From: Methanobacteriota archaeon
GTDB taxonomy: Archaea > Halobacteriota > Syntropharchaeia > JACQPP01
Assembly (NCBI GenBank): GCA_016207465.1
Contig: JACQPP010000083.1
Span: forward strand, 1-29,575
Direction of reading: 5' to 3'
Length of the DNA stretch: 29,575 nucleotides
Positions 1-7,185 of this stretch are shown here, piece after piece. The first letter of the stretch is position 1. Every line of letters begins with the position of its first letter. The notes under the pieces are model-generated. The model did not search any database and was not told the origin of the DNA. It saw only the letters and a list, made by a program, of their open reading frames with translations. Both the position numbers and the translations under genes were made by a program.

Positions 1-301
1 CCGCCACCCGCCCCTCCACCCGGGCCACCCCCAGGGGGCCAATCTCCACCTCCCCGGGCAGAGACACCCACTCCCGGGCCGCCCCCACCACCTCCAGGCG
101 CACCCGCTGGCCCCGGGGGAGGTGGCTGGTGACCTGCACCGAGAAGTTGGCCTCCTCCCCCCGCCGGAGGTCCACCGAGGCCAAGGTCGTCTGGAGGCTG
201 AACAGGGGCCCCCCCTGGGCCTCCACCTCCACCGCCCCCCGGAGAAGCAGGGAGAGGACCGCGAGCCCCAGAAGCCATCCTCCAACCCGAAACGCCGCCA
301 T
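1..301 (-). CDS. Partial secreted protein, N-terminal end only
   Basis: The reading frame from ATG at 301 stays open to the window edge, giving about 100 residues. It starts with a short basic stretch (MAAFRVGG), then a leucine-rich hydrophobic core and a likely signal-peptidase region ending near VEA-QGG at about residue 30, so the product is probably exported. The mature part (FSLQTTLASVDLRRGEEANF and onward) alternates hydrophobic and polar residues and resembles the beta-sandwich NEW3/CARDB-like domains of archaeal surface proteins. That assignment is by general pattern only. The gene is divergent from rpl21e and shares its A/T-rich promoter. The C-terminus lies outside the window, so length and function cannot be given. 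Confidence 0.6.
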   Translation of the reverse strand, partial: MAAFRVGGWLLGLAVLSLLLRGAVEVEAQGGPLFSLQTTLASVDLRRGEEANFSVQVTSHLPRGQRVRLEVVGAAREWVSLPGEVEIGPLGVARVEGRVA

Positions 302-335
302 TGGACACCCCTTCTACCTATGCCGGGGCCACCAT

Positions 336-347
336 AGTTATTTAACC
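336..347. promoter_or_regulatory. Divergent TATA region for rpl21e and the secreted protein
   Basis: TTATTTAA at 338-345 is the only A/T-rich stretch between the two divergent genes. Its centre is about 42 bp from the rpl21e ATG (384) and about 40 bp from the minus-strand ATG (301). These distances allow transcription starts about 10-15 nt upstream of each start codon. Confidence 0.5.
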
Positions 348-372
348 CCCGGGGTAGGGGAAAGGGTGGAGA

Positions 373-379
373 GGAGGTC
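373..379 (+). promoter_or_regulatory. Shine-Dalgarno site of rpl21e
   Basis: GGAGGTC, within GAGAGGAGGTCG, lies four to six bases upstream of ATG 384 and matches the archaeal anti-SD sequence. It decides the start against the in-frame upstream ATG at 129, which would add an implausible arginine/proline-rich extension. Confidence 0.7.
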
Positions 380-383
380 GCCC

Positions 384-656
384 ATGTCGGTCCGCCGGAA
401 GACACGAACCAAGCTGCGCCGGGGCCTGCGGGAGCGCTCCTCCATCCGCCGGGCCGTCCAGCAGTTCGACCCGGGGGCCACGGTCCACATCGACATCGAC
501 CCCTCCATCCACAAGGGGATGCCCCACCCCCGCTTCACCGGCTACACCGGCCATGTCCTCGACCGCCGGGGCCGGGCCTACATCGTCCAAATCCGGGAGG
601 GCCACAAGGACAAGACCCTCCTGGTGCGCCCCGAACACCTCAAGGTGGCCCCATGA
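384..656 (+). CDS. rpl21e: Large ribosomal subunit protein L21e
   Basis: The 90-residue product matches archaeal/eukaryotic L21e, a 50S protein absent from bacteria. The basic N-terminus (MSVRRKTRTKLRRGLRERS) is followed by the family signature VHIDIDPSIHKGMPHPRF, then GYTGHVLDRRGRAYIVQI and the terminal RPEHL motif. Length is normal for the family. The start is supported by a strong Shine-Dalgarno sequence. The stop overlaps the rpoF start (ATGA), so the two are translationally coupled. L21e-rpoF-DUF655 is a conserved archaeal order, which supports all three calls. Confidence 0.95.
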   Translation: MSVRRKTRTKLRRGLRERSSIRRAVQQFDPGATVHIDIDPSIHKGMPHPRFTGYTGHVLDRRGRAYIVQIREGHKDKTLLVRPEHLKVAP

Positions 657-991
657 TTGTCAAACAGGTCCTCTCCGAGGAGCCCCTCACCCTCGCCGAG
701 GTGAAGGAACTCCTCAACGCCCGCCACGAGGCCGACGAGGAACTCAAGTACGAGAAGCGGCGGGCCATCGAGCACGCCAACCGCTTCGCCAAGACCCCCG
801 CCCCCAACTCCCGGGCCGTGGTGGAGGAACTCAAGGGGCTCCCCAAGATGAAGGCCGACATCGCCATCCGAATCGCCGACCTGATGCCCCGGAACCGGGA
901 CGAGGTCCGGGCCATCTACGCCAAGGAGCGGTTCACCCTCTCCGAGGCCGAGATGGACAACATCCTCGAGACCGTCAAGAAACACCGGTGA
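653..991 (+). CDS. rpoF: DNA-directed RNA polymerase subunit Rpo4 (RpoF)
   Basis: This 112-residue protein is the archaeal counterpart of eukaryotic Rpb4. With Rpo7 it forms the stalk of RNA polymerase, which acts in initiation and binds nascent RNA. The mostly helical HRDC-like fold is recognisable: an N-terminal LSEEPLTLAEVKELL, a central helix rich in charged residues, and the C-terminal conserved stretch MPRNRDEVRAIYAKERFTL, which in this family is typical of the stalk-forming domain. It overlaps rpl21e by four bases and precedes the DUF655 gene by 16 bp, so all are probably on one transcript. Confidence 0.93.
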   Translation: MIVKQVLSEEPLTLAEVKELLNARHEADEELKYEKRRAIEHANRFAKTPAPNSRAVVEELKGLPKMKADIAIRIADLMPRNRDEVRAIYAKERFTLSEAEMDNILETVKKHR

Positions 992-1007
992 GGACCGGGA
1001 GCATCCC

Positions 1008-1589
1008 ATGGAGCCCGCGAGACCGGAGATTCGACGCGAGCGGGAGGACTATGCCTGGGTCCTCGACTACCTCCCCTACGGCCACCCCGAGGACCCCCGC
1101 CCCCAGTACCAGAAGAAGCCCATGGCCCTCGCCGTCGGCGAGAAATACTTCACCCTCATGGAGCTCGCCCCCCGGGAGGGCAAGGTCCCCCAGGTCCACC
1201 AGCGCCTCTACGTGGGGGACAACGAGAGGGACCTCATCGACCACGTGAAGCGCCGCATCCCCTACATGGAGCTCACCCAGACCGCCCGCATGGAGCTCCC
1301 ATTCCTCCTGGAGAAGATCATCACCCAGGACGAGCCCCGCTTCCTCGACGTCTACAACAAGTCCTACCCCATCACCACCCGCCTCCACATGCTCTGCCTC
1401 CTCCCCGGCGTGGGACAGAAGATGATGCAGGCCATCCTCCAGGAGCGCAAGAAGGGGGAGTTCAAGAACTTCTCCGACGTGGGCCAGCGGGTCAAAGGCC
1501 TCTATCACCCCGAGAAAATCGTCGTCAAGCGCATCGAGCAGGAGCTCGAGGACGACCGCACCAAATACCGCCTCTTCACCCGCCCCTGA
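1008..1589 (+). CDS. DUF655 family RNA/DNA-binding-like protein
   Basis: The 193-residue product belongs to the archaeal DUF655 family, whose members sit beside rpoF. The N-terminal half (about residues 14-85, including YAWVLDYLPYGHPED) forms the OB/S1-like part of the family. The C-terminal half carries a helix-hairpin-helix pattern at about 125-165 (LHMLCLLPGVGQKMMQAIL, then FKNFSDVGQRVKGL), which normally contacts nucleic acid backbones. No catalytic residues are evident, and the biochemical role of the family is unknown to me. The gene lies 16 bp after rpoF and 2 bp before hisF, so it is operonic. A link to transcription or ribosome assembly is inferred from neighbours only. Confidence 0.88.
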   Translation: MEPARPEIRREREDYAWVLDYLPYGHPEDPRPQYQKKPMALAVGEKYFTLMELAPREGKVPQVHQRLYVGDNERDLIDHVKRRIPYMELTQTARMELPFLLEKIITQDEPRFLDVYNKSYPITTRLHMLCLLPGVGQKMMQAILQERKKGEFKNFSDVGQRVKGLYHPEKIVVKRIEQELEDDRTKYRLFTRP

Positions 1590-1591
1590 CC

Positions 1592-2407
<816 letters not shown>

Positions 2408-2420
2408 ACCCCTCCCCACC

Positions 2421-2428
2421 CTTTAATA
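2421..2428 (+). promoter_or_regulatory. TATA box of the 2460 gene
   Basis: CTTTAATA stands out in a G/C-rich intergenic stretch. It is centred about 35 bp upstream of ATG 2460, placing transcription start within about 10 nt of the start codon. Confidence 0.55.
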
Positions 2429-2459
2429 GGTCCCCCGCGAATCGGCTGTTGCTCCACCC

Positions 2460-2903
2460 ATGTGCGGTCTGACCCAGCGGACACTGGCGGCCCTCTCCGA
2501 CAAGTTCGAGAAGGACCCCCGCCTGGAGCGCCCCTTCCAGCCCAACCAGGGGGAGGAGGGCAAGGTCCAGGTGGCCGGAGTCAACCTCTACCCCAAGCGG
2601 GGACAGGCCCAGGAGGTCTTCGAGGACGTCTCCGCCCACCTGGAGGAGAGGATGCGCCAGCGGGTCCTCGACTGCGGCGAAATCCAGGTCCTCGAGGGAG
2701 CCCACGGAGAGAACGTGGACATCGGCGTCCGCCAGGCCCAAATCCTCCAGGGGAAGTACATGGAGATCTACTGCTTCAACTGCTTCTCCGTGGTCTTCCT
2801 CCGCATCCTCCTCGAAGAGGGGCTCACCAAGACCACCCAGGGAAAACAGTGGGTCTCCGTGGACGTGGACGAAATCCGAGATTCCCCATGGTTCAAAGAA
2901 TGA
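2460..2903 (+). CDS. Uncharacterised 147-residue protein with CFNC motif
   Basis: I do not recognise this soluble protein. It has a charged N-terminal region (DKFEKDPRLERPFQPNQ), a middle segment likely to be helical (QAQEVFEDVSAHLEERMRQR, about 50-68), and a C-terminal part with C105-x2-C108 in YCFNCFS followed by a hydrophobic run. C2 and C72 are the only other cysteines, so a single CxxC could bind metal or be redox active, but this is conjecture. Codon use matches neighbours and a TATA box lies about 35 bp upstream, so the gene looks real. Its TGA stop is the first base of the structured repeat that separates it from the DUF504 gene. Confidence 0.7.
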   Translation: MCGLTQRTLAALSDKFEKDPRLERPFQPNQGEEGKVQVAGVNLYPKRGQAQEVFEDVSAHLEERMRQRVLDCGEIQVLEGAHGENVDIGVRQAQILQGKYMEIYCFNCFSVVFLRILLEEGLTKTTQGKQWVSVDVDEIRDSPWFKE

Positions 2904-3052
2904 ATCCCTTTTCTTTCTTTTGTCACGCCTCGGCTCTGCGGAGCCGAGGCTAACGGCGACCTTCGCGTTGTGCTTCGCAAAACGCGAAGCTCGCCTACAA
3001 AAGAAAGAAAAGCGATTCAAGTCGGAAAAGAAAGAAAAGGGTCGGATGTGTT
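2903..3052 (+). repeat. Structured repeat element, copy 1
   Basis: The core spans 2903-3017. An outer stem pairs 2903-2922 with 2998-3017 (AATC/GATT, one C-C mismatch, then 15 perfect pairs of CTTTTCTTTCTTTTG with its complement). Inside are hairpin 1 (10-bp stem 2927-2936/2941-2950, loop TGCG) and hairpin 2 (2955-2969/2981-2995, one C-C mismatch, loop 2970-2980). A tail up to about 3052 (GGAAAAGAAAGAAAAGG, then GATGTGTTCAG) is also similar to copy 2 at 11444. The first base is the last A of the preceding TGA. The pyrimidine tract right after a stop would suit an archaeal U-tract terminator. Other possibilities are a non-autonomous mobile element or a structured 3'-UTR. Confidence 0.85.
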
Positions 3053-3059
3053 CAGAACG

Positions 3060-3356
3060 ATGACAGAGAAACAGGAGGAGGCCCTGCCCGCATTGAAGGT
3101 CGCGGTCCGGGGCCGCTTCCCCCGGGACGTGCTCAACGAACTCAAGTGGAGGGGATACGACATGGGCCAGGTGGAGGTAGTCATCGTCCACCGCGGAGCC
3201 CCGGGGGAGAGGAGGGTCATCCGGGGACCGGAAATCACCGGCCTGGGCCCCGGGTTCCTCACCGCGGGGGAGGCCACCATCCCCTACCACCGGATTGTCC
3301 GGATTCGCTATCGAGAGCAGGAGATTTGGAGACGGCCCTCGGCCGAAAAGTCTTAA
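3060..3356 (+). CDS. DUF504 (UPF0248) family protein
   Basis: The 98-residue product matches the archaeal UPF0248/DUF504 family: FPRDVLNELKWRG near residues 20-32, then VEVVIVHRGAPGERRVI, and the ending ATIPYHRIVRIRY that typifies the family. The function of the family is not established; the conserved histidine/arginine pairs suggest nucleic acid or phosphate contacts, which is inference. I chose ATG 3060 because the conserved domain starts shortly after it. The longer frame from 2970 would translate the repeat element. There is no clear TATA box, so it may be read from the 2460 promoter or from within the repeat. It ends 34 bp before the CBS/ParB-like gene. Confidence 0.85.
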   Translation: MTEKQEEALPALKVAVRGRFPRDVLNELKWRGYDMGQVEVVIVHRGAPGERRVIRGPEITGLGPGFLTAGEATIPYHRIVRIRYREQEIWRRPSAEKS

Positions 3357-3390
3357 GTGAAGAGGGGACCCTGTTTGGGCGGGTGGCCCC

Positions 3391-4161
3391 ATGTCAAAGG
3401 TCAGGGACTACATGAGCAGCGAGGTGGTCTGCGTCTCCCCCCGGGACTCGGTGCAGGCGGTGGTGGAGCGGATGCGGCACACCGGCCACGATGGGTTCCC
3501 GGTGGCCGACGGGGACCGGGTGGTGGGCTACATCTCCTCCAGCGACCTGCTGCTGGTGGAGCCGGGGGCCACGGTGCGCTCGGTGATGACCCGGGGCCCC
3601 ATCGTGGCCCACCCGGAGATGGACCTGAACGACGCGGCCCGGGTCATCTTCCGCTCAGGCATCTCCAAGCTCCCGGTGGTGGACGACGGGGGCCGCCTGG
3701 TGGGCATCGTCACCAACATCGACGTGTTGCGCTCCCAGATTGAGCGGGTGGACGAGCGGCGAGTGGAGGAGCTACGGCGGCGCCTGCGGAAGCGGGGCCT
3801 CCCCGTGGCGGTGCGGCGGGAGCGGGTGGCCGTCCACGGCCTCGTGCCCACCCAGGGCCGCATCCACGCCGACGAACTCCAGGGGCGCACCTACGAGCTC
3901 CAGCGAGGCCTGGCGGAGCCGGTGGTGGTCCTCCGCACCCCCCGCCGCACCTACCTGGTGGACGGCCACCACCGGGCGGTGGCCGCCATGCGGCTGGGCA
4001 TCCACCGCATCGACGCCTACGTCCTCGATGTCCCCCGGGAGACCCGCTGGGGCCGCGGGGCCCCCCGCAGCCTCCAGGAGGTGGTGGTGGCCGACGACCG
4101 CCACCCCCTCGTGGCCCTCACCGAACGATACCGGGGTTCTAATACACGACGAGTTCGTTGA
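3391..4161 (+). CDS. Two CBS domains fused to a ParB/Srx-like (SerK-like) domain
   Basis: This 256-residue protein has two CBS domains (about 5-57 and 62-115), which usually bind adenine nucleotides or S-adenosyl compounds. A C-terminal ParB/sulfiredoxin-like domain follows (about 146-215) with the motif DGHHR at 191-195 and an acidic HADEL at 159-163. The same DGHHR motif and fold occur in the free-serine kinase SerK of Thermococcus, so a small-molecule kinase regulated by its CBS pair is more likely than a chromosome-partition factor; this is family-level inference. No helix-turn-helix is visible. A CTTAAGT stretch at about 3350-3358 may be its TATA element. The 3' end overlaps the convergent HTH-CBS gene by 23 bp. 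Confidence 0.85.
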   Translation: MSKVRDYMSSEVVCVSPRDSVQAVVERMRHTGHDGFPVADGDRVVGYISSSDLLLVEPGATVRSVMTRGPIVAHPEMDLNDAARVIFRSGISKLPVVDDGGRLVGIVTNIDVLRSQIERVDERRVEELRRRLRKRGLPVAVRRERVAVHGLVPTQGRIHADELQGRTYELQRGLAEPVVVLRTPRRTYLVDGHHRAVAAMRLGIHRIDAYVLDVPRETRWGRGAPRSLQEVVVADDRHPLVALTERYRGSNTRRVR

Positions 4162-5023
4162 GCAGCCGGGTGCGGGTCACGTGGCCCCGCGGGGTCCCGT
4201 TCTGGGTGATGAGGAGGCTCCCCACATCGTGCTTGTTCATGAGCTTCACGGCCTCCCGCAGGGGCTGGCCGCCGTCAATGGAGACCACCTCGCGCTCGGC
4301 GAACTCCCGGACCTTCGCGCTCCCCTGCCCCTGGGCGACCGCGCGCCCCACGTCCTTGAGAGAGGCGATGCCGATGACCCGGCCGCCCTCCATGACCGGG
4401 GCCGACCAGAGGTCCTTCTCCACCAGGAGGCGGGCTGCCTCCTGGATGGTGGACTCGGCGGGGATGGAGACCAGGTCGGCCTCCACGTAGTCGATGACCG
4501 GCCTCTTGGGGAGGCTGATCATCTCGCTGATGGAGCAGATGAGGGTGTTCTCGGTGTCGTCCCGCCCGGTGACCTCCCCCCGCACCACCAGCTTGTTCAC
4601 CGGCGTGGGACCCACCTCAATCTTGTCACCGGACTGGAAAGCCCGCAGGTCCCCGATGATGCGGAAGGCCCCGGAGCACAGCTTGGGGTGACGGGGGGTG
4701 GTGAAGGAGATGGTGTCCACCGAGAGGTCCTTCACCAGCTCCCCGTTGCGGCGCACGGGGACGATGGCCTCCTTCTCCATCACGTCAATGGTGAGGGCCT
4801 GGTAGGCCCGCCCTGTGGCCTTGTAGCCCCCCTTGGGGCCGGGGACCCCGGCCACCAGCCCCAGGGTCTTGAGGGCCTGCATCTGGTTCCGGATGGTCCC
4901 CGGGTTGCGGTCGATGATTTTCGCAATCTCCTCCCCCTTCACCGCTTCCCTCTTCTGGTGGTACATGGAGATGAGGGCGGTCAGAATCTCCTTCTGAATC
5001 GGGGTGAGTTCCATCTCGGGCAT
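4139..5023 (-). CDS. Winged-helix transcriptional regulator with C-terminal CBS pair
   Basis: The 294-residue protein begins with a winged helix (about 1-72; LTPIQKEILTALISMY, then GEEIAKIIDRNPGTIRNQMQ as recognition region, and a wing near GPKGGYKAT). A middle segment (about 75-150) follows, then two CBS domains (about 166-220 and 228-290; motifs VMEGGRVIGIASLKDVG and KHDVGSLLITQNGTPRGHV). This matches the archaeal COG2524-type regulators, in which a ligand on the CBS pair is thought to tune DNA binding; the ligand is unknown. The gene has its own TATA box and lies 115 bp downstream of metG on the same strand. It converges on another CBS protein. Confidence 0.9.
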   Translation of the reverse strand: MPEMELTPIQKEILTALISMYHQKREAVKGEEIAKIIDRNPGTIRNQMQALKTLGLVAGVPGPKGGYKATGRAYQALTIDVMEKEAIVPVRRNGELVKDLSVDTISFTTPRHPKLCSGAFRIIGDLRAFQSGDKIEVGPTPVNKLVVRGEVTGRDDTENTLICSISEMISLPKRPVIDYVEADLVSIPAESTIQEAARLLVEKDLWSAPVMEGGRVIGIASLKDVGRAVAQGQGSAKVREFAEREVVSIDGGQPLREAVKLMNKHDVGSLLITQNGTPRGHVTRTRLLNELVVY

Positions 5024-5063
5024 GACAACCGCTCCAATCAGGGGCTATTAACGATGAGAAACG

Positions 5064-5071
5064 TTTATAAA
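5064..5071 (-). promoter_or_regulatory. TATA box of the HTH-CBS regulator
   Basis: TTTATAAA (minus strand context CCTTTATAAACG) is centred about 44 bp upstream of ATG 5023. It is a near-perfect archaeal TATA box in the metG-regulator gap. The rest of the 5024-5138 gap holds no recognisable gene. Confidence 0.7.
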
Positions 5072-5138
5072 GGTTTCCCTGGAGAAAATCGCTATCGGGG
5101 ATTGAATTCTTTCCAACTTCTGTCCAGGGTATAGGCGG

Positions 5139-6809
5139 TCAGTCCTCTTTTTTCCCCCGGGCCCTGGCCTCCTCCAGCCGCCGGCGGAGGACCGCCTCCA
5201 GCTGGAGCACCTTCTCGTCCTCCAGTTTCTCGAAGAGGGGCCTGGGTGGGGGGAGAATGCGCCCCGCCGGAATCTCCCGGAGGTATTCGGCCTCCAGCCT
5301 CGCGGAGCCCAGGGGGATGGTTTCCCCCAGCATCTGCCAGAGTTCCTCCATCTTGCGGGGCATGACGGGCTCCAGGAGCAGGGAGAGGCCCCGGAGCATC
5401 TGGAGGCATCCGCGGGAGATGGAGCCCACGGTGGCCCGGTCCTCCCCCAGCAGTTTCCAGGGCTCGCGGGCCTGGAAGTAGCCGTTGCCGTGGACCGCCA
5501 GGGAGATGGCGCCGTCCACCATCTTCTTGAACTCGTAGTCCCGCACCGCCTGGAGGACCTCCCCCCGGGCCTGCTCCATCTTCTCCGCCACCCCGGGCTC
5601 CACCGGCTCCCCGGGGACGCGGCCGAAGTTCCGCTGGGTGAAGGAGAGGGTGCGGTGGGCGAAGTTCCCCAGGATGGCCACCAGCTCGTTGTTCACCTTC
5701 TCCTGGAAGAGCCGCCAGGAGAAGTCGAGCTCGCGGGTGTGGCTGGTGGTGGCGGTGAGGTAGTAGCGGAGGAGGTCGGGGTGGAGTCCCCGGTCCAGGT
5801 AGTCGTCCTTCACCCACACCACGTAGCCCCGGCTCTTGGAGAACTTGTTTCCCTCGATGGTGAGCATCCCCGAGGCCACCACCGCCCGGGGGAGGGTGTA
5901 GCCGGCCCCCTGAAGCAGGGCGGGCCAGAAGATGCAGTGGTGGTAGACGATGTCCCCCCCGATGAAGTGGACGATGCGAGAGGGCTTTTTCCACACGCTC
6001 TCCCACGCGGGGGTGAAGGCGATGTAGCCGATGGGGGCGTCCACCCACACGTAGACCACCAGGTCGCTCCCCGGGAACTTGACCCCCCACTCGAGGTTGC
6101 GGGTGATGCACCAGTCCCGCAGTTCCTTCTGGACCCACTCCCGGGCATAGTGGCGGGCGTTGGGGGTCCCCTCGAGTTTCTCCAGGTAGTCGAGGAGGAA
6201 GTCGCGGAACCGGGAGAGGCGGAAGAAGTAGTGCTCCTGGGGCCGGGGCCGGGCGGGGGAGCCGCAGAGCCGGCACCGCGGGTCCTTGATTTCCCCGGGC
6301 TCCAGGTGGCGGCGGCACCCCAGGTCGCACTCGTCCCCCCGCGCGGGGGAGCCGCAGTGGGGGCAGATGCCCTCCACGTAGCGGTCGGGGAGGAAGCGGT
6401 TGCACTTGGGGCAGTGGGCCAACTCGATGGTCCGCGGGTAGATGTGGCCCCGCTCCCGCAGGACCTCCACCACCTCGGCGGTGCGCCGGTGGTTCTCCGG
6501 GGAGTCGGTGGAGCCGAAGACGTCAAACCGGATGGAGAGGGCCGCGAAGGTCTCCTCGAAGTGCCGATGATAGCGCTCCACCAGCTCCCGGGGGGGAACG
6601 CCCAATTCCTCCGCGTTCACCAGGATGGGGGTCCCGTGGGTGTCCGAGCCGCAGACAAAAACGGGCCTCTCCCCCATCTTGCGGAGCATCCGCACATAGA
6701 CGTCCCCGGGGACATAGGTGCGCAGGTGGCCCACGTGGCACGGCCCGTTGGCGTAGGGGAGGCCGCAGGTCACCAGGAGCGGCGCACCCGCCGGAGGAGA
6801 CACGGACAT
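5139..6809 (-). CDS. metG: Methionine-tRNA ligase
   Basis: Class I aminoacyl-tRNA synthetase that charges tRNA-Met. The Rossmann fold has the HIGH-type motif HVGH at 25-28 and the KMSKS-type motif KFSKS at 322-326. Between them lies the connective-peptide zinc region with two knuckles: C133-x2-C136/C149-x2-C152 and C161-x3-C165/C179-x2-C182. The anticodon-binding helical domain follows (about 370-500; WRLFQEKVNNELVAILGNFA). At 556 residues it lacks the C-terminal EMAP-like tRNA-binding domain, as in many archaea. ATG 6809 lies about 30 bp from a TATA-like CTATTTGA (6835-6842), so the mRNA has little or no leader. Confidence 0.96.
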   Translation of the reverse strand: MSVSPPAGAPLLVTCGLPYANGPCHVGHLRTYVPGDVYVRMLRKMGERPVFVCGSDTHGTPILVNAEELGVPPRELVERYHRHFEETFAALSIRFDVFGSTDSPENHRRTAEVVEVLRERGHIYPRTIELAHCPKCNRFLPDRYVEGICPHCGSPARGDECDLGCRRHLEPGEIKDPRCRLCGSPARPRPQEHYFFRLSRFRDFLLDYLEKLEGTPNARHYAREWVQKELRDWCITRNLEWGVKFPGSDLVVYVWVDAPIGYIAFTPAWESVWKKPSRIVHFIGGDIVYHHCIFWPALLQGAGYTLPRAVVASGMLTIEGNKFSKSRGYVVWVKDDYLDRGLHPDLLRYYLTATTSHTRELDFSWRLFQEKVNNELVAILGNFAHRTLSFTQRNFGRVPGEPVEPGVAEKMEQARGEVLQAVRDYEFKKMVDGAISLAVHGNGYFQAREPWKLLGEDRATVGSISRGCLQMLRGLSLLLEPVMPRKMEELWQMLGETIPLGSARLEAEYLREIPAGRILPPPRPLFEKLEDEKVLQLEAVLRRRLEEARARGKKED

Positions 6810-6834
6810 GGAGGGAGAGGTTCCCCTCGACCCT

Positions 6835-6842
6835 CAAATAGA
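6835..6842 (-). promoter_or_regulatory. Probable TATA box of metG
   Basis: CTATTTGA on the minus strand is centred about 30 bp upstream of ATG 6809 and lies in the 50-bp gap between metG and the 61-residue gene. Confidence 0.45.
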
Positions 6843-6859
6843 TTGGCTCGGGCGAACCG

Positions 6860-7045
6860 CTACTTCTTCTTGGAGGACTTGGCCTTTCCCAGGACCACGG
6901 GGCCCAGGGTCAGTTTCCCGGAGAAGGAGAACTTCCTGTCTCCGAGGACCATCCCAACATTGTCCAGGTCAACGGTGAGAACACTCCGCGTACCCAGCAA
7001 CCGCTCGAGAAGGCCTGCCAAATCGTTCTGTTCCTTCTTGGCCAT
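6860..7045 (-). CDS. Uncharacterised 61-residue basic protein
   Basis: A small protein that I cannot assign. It starts with a charged helix (MAKKEQNDLAGLLERLLG), continues with what look like beta strands (SVLTVDLDNVGMVLGDRKF and LTLGPVVLG), and ends in a lysine-rich tail (KAKSSKKK). Translation is supported by a strong TATA box (TTATAAAC) about 29 bp upstream of ATG 7045, which would give a leaderless mRNA, and by a composition normal for the region. The gene lies 50 bp upstream of metG on the same strand and is divergent from cofG. The lysine tail could suggest RNA or membrane contact; that is a guess. Confidence 0.65.
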   Translation of the reverse strand: MAKKEQNDLAGLLERLLGTRSVLTVDLDNVGMVLGDRKFSFSGKLTLGPVVLGKAKSSKKK

Positions 7046-7067
7046 CGTTGGCGCTTATAGGGAAACC

Positions 7068-7079
7068 GCTTATAAACCT
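7068..7079 (-). promoter_or_regulatory. TATA box of the 61-residue gene
   Basis: Minus-strand GGTTTATAAGCG is centred about 29 bp upstream of ATG 7045, the spacing expected for leaderless archaeal mRNA. Confidence 0.65.
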
Positions 7080-7153
7080 TTCCACGGGTTTTTCTTTTTC
7101 GAGCCCCCACAGGGGGACGGAGAAGGAGAGAGAAACGGGGTTTGGAGGGGCAC

Positions 7154-7161
7154 ATTTATCC
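7154..7161 (+). promoter_or_regulatory. TATA box of cofG-cofH
   Basis: ATTTATCC is centred about 28 bp upstream of ATG 7186. This supports that start codon, a leaderless transcript, and rejection of the longer frame beginning at 7048. Confidence 0.55.
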
Positions 7162-7185
7162 ATTTTTGCGTTGCTCTATGAGCCG

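Noticed and set aside
2970..3059. N-terminal extension of the DUF504 protein
   Set aside because: The extra residues translate repeat copy 1 and are not family-like.
3391..4161. Chromosome-partition ParB
   Set aside because: No helix-turn-helix DNA-binding domain, no parA nearby, and the DGHHR motif with CBS domains fits the SerK-like group better.
3740..5134. Long plus-strand open frame antisense to the HTH-CBS gene
   Set aside because: The opposite strand encodes a clear HTH-CBS protein; the plus-strand translation has no recognisable domain and biased Pro/Gly/His content.
6860..7045. Resemblance of the 61-residue protein to gas-vesicle GvpA/J (LLERLLGTRSVLTVDL)
   Set aside because: Too short, lacks the rest of the family pattern, and no other gvp gene is nearby.
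7048..7185. N-terminal extension of CofG
   Set aside because: It crosses the TATA box at 7154 and the divergent promoter; the conserved CofG start begins at 7186.
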